A stretch of 64,000 nucleotides of DNA from Desulfomonile sp963700305 (lineage in GTDB: Bacteria > Desulfobacterota > Desulfomonilia > Desulfomonilales > Desulfomonilaceae), in the NCBI GenBank assembly GCA_963700305.1, contig CAVOXB010000016.1, forward strand, positions 1 to 64,000, given 5' to 3'. Under the pieces are notes generated by a model that saw nothing but the letters and a program-made list of their open reading frames with translations, made no database searches and was not told where the DNA came from. Of the stretch, positions 63,649 through 64,000 are shown in pieces (position 1 is the stretch's first letter; the number at the start of each line of letters is the position of its first letter). The position numbers and the translations under genes are program-made.

Positions 63649-64000
63649 ATGAGGCTTCTAAACACTTACCGCTCCGTGCTACGGCATGTTTTCATTTCAA
63701 CGATGGTTGTTGCTTTCTTTTATGGGGCATGTTCGGCAGAAGGTTTCGACGTATTTGACCTAGTTTCTGGAGTTATAGAGTCCCCTCAATTCAAAGGCAA
63801 GCAGCCCATCGACAAACTCCGATTGGCCGCAGACTTGCTGCGAACCAAGAAACTGAAGCAGTCCGATATGTCGTTTTTGGTTCTCGATTGGGCAGATCAG
63901 TACCTGCGAGAGCCGACAGATCCGATAGAGAGACTGAGAAGATGGAACGAGCTCAATAATGATGACCACTTGAGCCATATCAGGATCCCAAGAGATTTTC
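63649..64000 (+). CDS. Putative lipoprotein, partial at window end
   Basis: At least 117 residues, running off the right edge. N-terminal hydrophobic segment ends in YGAC followed by SAEG, an acceptable lipobox. The mature part looks helical and charged (FKGKQPIDKLRLAADLLRTK). No family recognised. It follows the GYF/DUF4013 gene by 26 nt on the same strand. Confidence 0.6.
   Translation, partial: MRLLNTYRSVLRHVFISTMVVAFFYGACSAEGFDVFDLVSGVIESPQFKGKQPIDKLRLAADLLRTKKLKQSDMSFLVLDWADQYLREPTDPIERLRRWNELNNDDHLSHIRIPRDF

Noticed and set aside
1..64000. tRNA, rRNA or CRISPR arrays.
   Set aside because: No cloverleaf with TTC-arm, no rRNA segment and no regularly spaced direct repeats of 25-40 nt were recognised by eye.

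Overview
The window looks like chromosomal DNA of a mid-GC, anaerobic, Gram-negative bacterium, most likely a Desulfobacterota (deltaproteobacterial) lineage near Desulfomonile or the syntrophs. This is an inference from gene content: a fused GlcD/CCG-type iron-sulfur oxidoreductase, a small 4Fe-4S ferredoxin, a YkgJ-type Cys protein, MlaEF, PrpE with an acetate-type symporter, and dense extragenic palindromes of the CATTGCGAGGAGCG type. No rRNA, tRNA, CRISPR array, prophage or intact insertion sequence was seen.

Layout: 1-1277 is a shattered glycogen synthase. 1642-4226 is a fused FAD/Fe-S oxidoreductase. 4678-7888 (minus) holds a secreted unknown, rnhA, yjbQ and ftsY. 8515-14351 (plus) holds a cell-wall amidase, ferredoxin, YkgJ-like protein, thioesterase, a large envelope protein and a DUF3124 protein. 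14395-18689 holds a PP2C phosphatase, a cyclic-nucleotide-binding/methyltransferase fusion and MlaF/MlaE. 19283-25396 (plus) is an orphan substrate-binding protein, a three-subunit molybdenum hydroxylase and an MFS transporter. 25753-27628 (minus) is a thioesterase and a thiolase. 28009-32868 is a radical SAM/glycosyltransferase/methyltransferase group. 33282-37458 is cstA, a small protein and two ArsA-family ATPases. 37856-41095 holds a NucS-like nuclease, a thioredoxin-fold protein, an SDR and a 5'-truncated hybrid histidine kinase. 41308-47123 (minus) is a MacAB-like efflux operon bounded by Cys-containing secreted proteins. 47270-50036 holds two envelope proteins and a stand-alone B3/B4 protein. 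50205-54630 (minus) is a DUF485/symporter/propionyl-CoA synthetase uptake and activation module. 54631-56180 has no convincing gene but several strong hairpins. 56181-58594 is a PAS/LuxR-type regulator. 58671-61803 (minus) is PHP, transglutaminase and ABC ATPase. The end holds a zinc-ribbon/GYF/DUF4013 membrane protein and a partial lipoprotein.

The strongest global signal is frame breakage. At least 13 genes carry one or more single-base indels between two halves that are otherwise perfectly conserved, about 17 events in 64 kb. This fits an assembly with uncorrected indels better than biology, except possibly glgA. Frame-spanning coordinates are given for these genes.

The intergenic spaces are mosaics of several palindromic repeat families. 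One, with a TTTGCAAA core, sits where terminators are expected. Candidates for new biology are the regulator-methyltransferase fusion next to MlaEF, the CstA/ArsA pair locus, the Cys-flanked efflux operon and the structured 1.5 kb block at 54631-56180.
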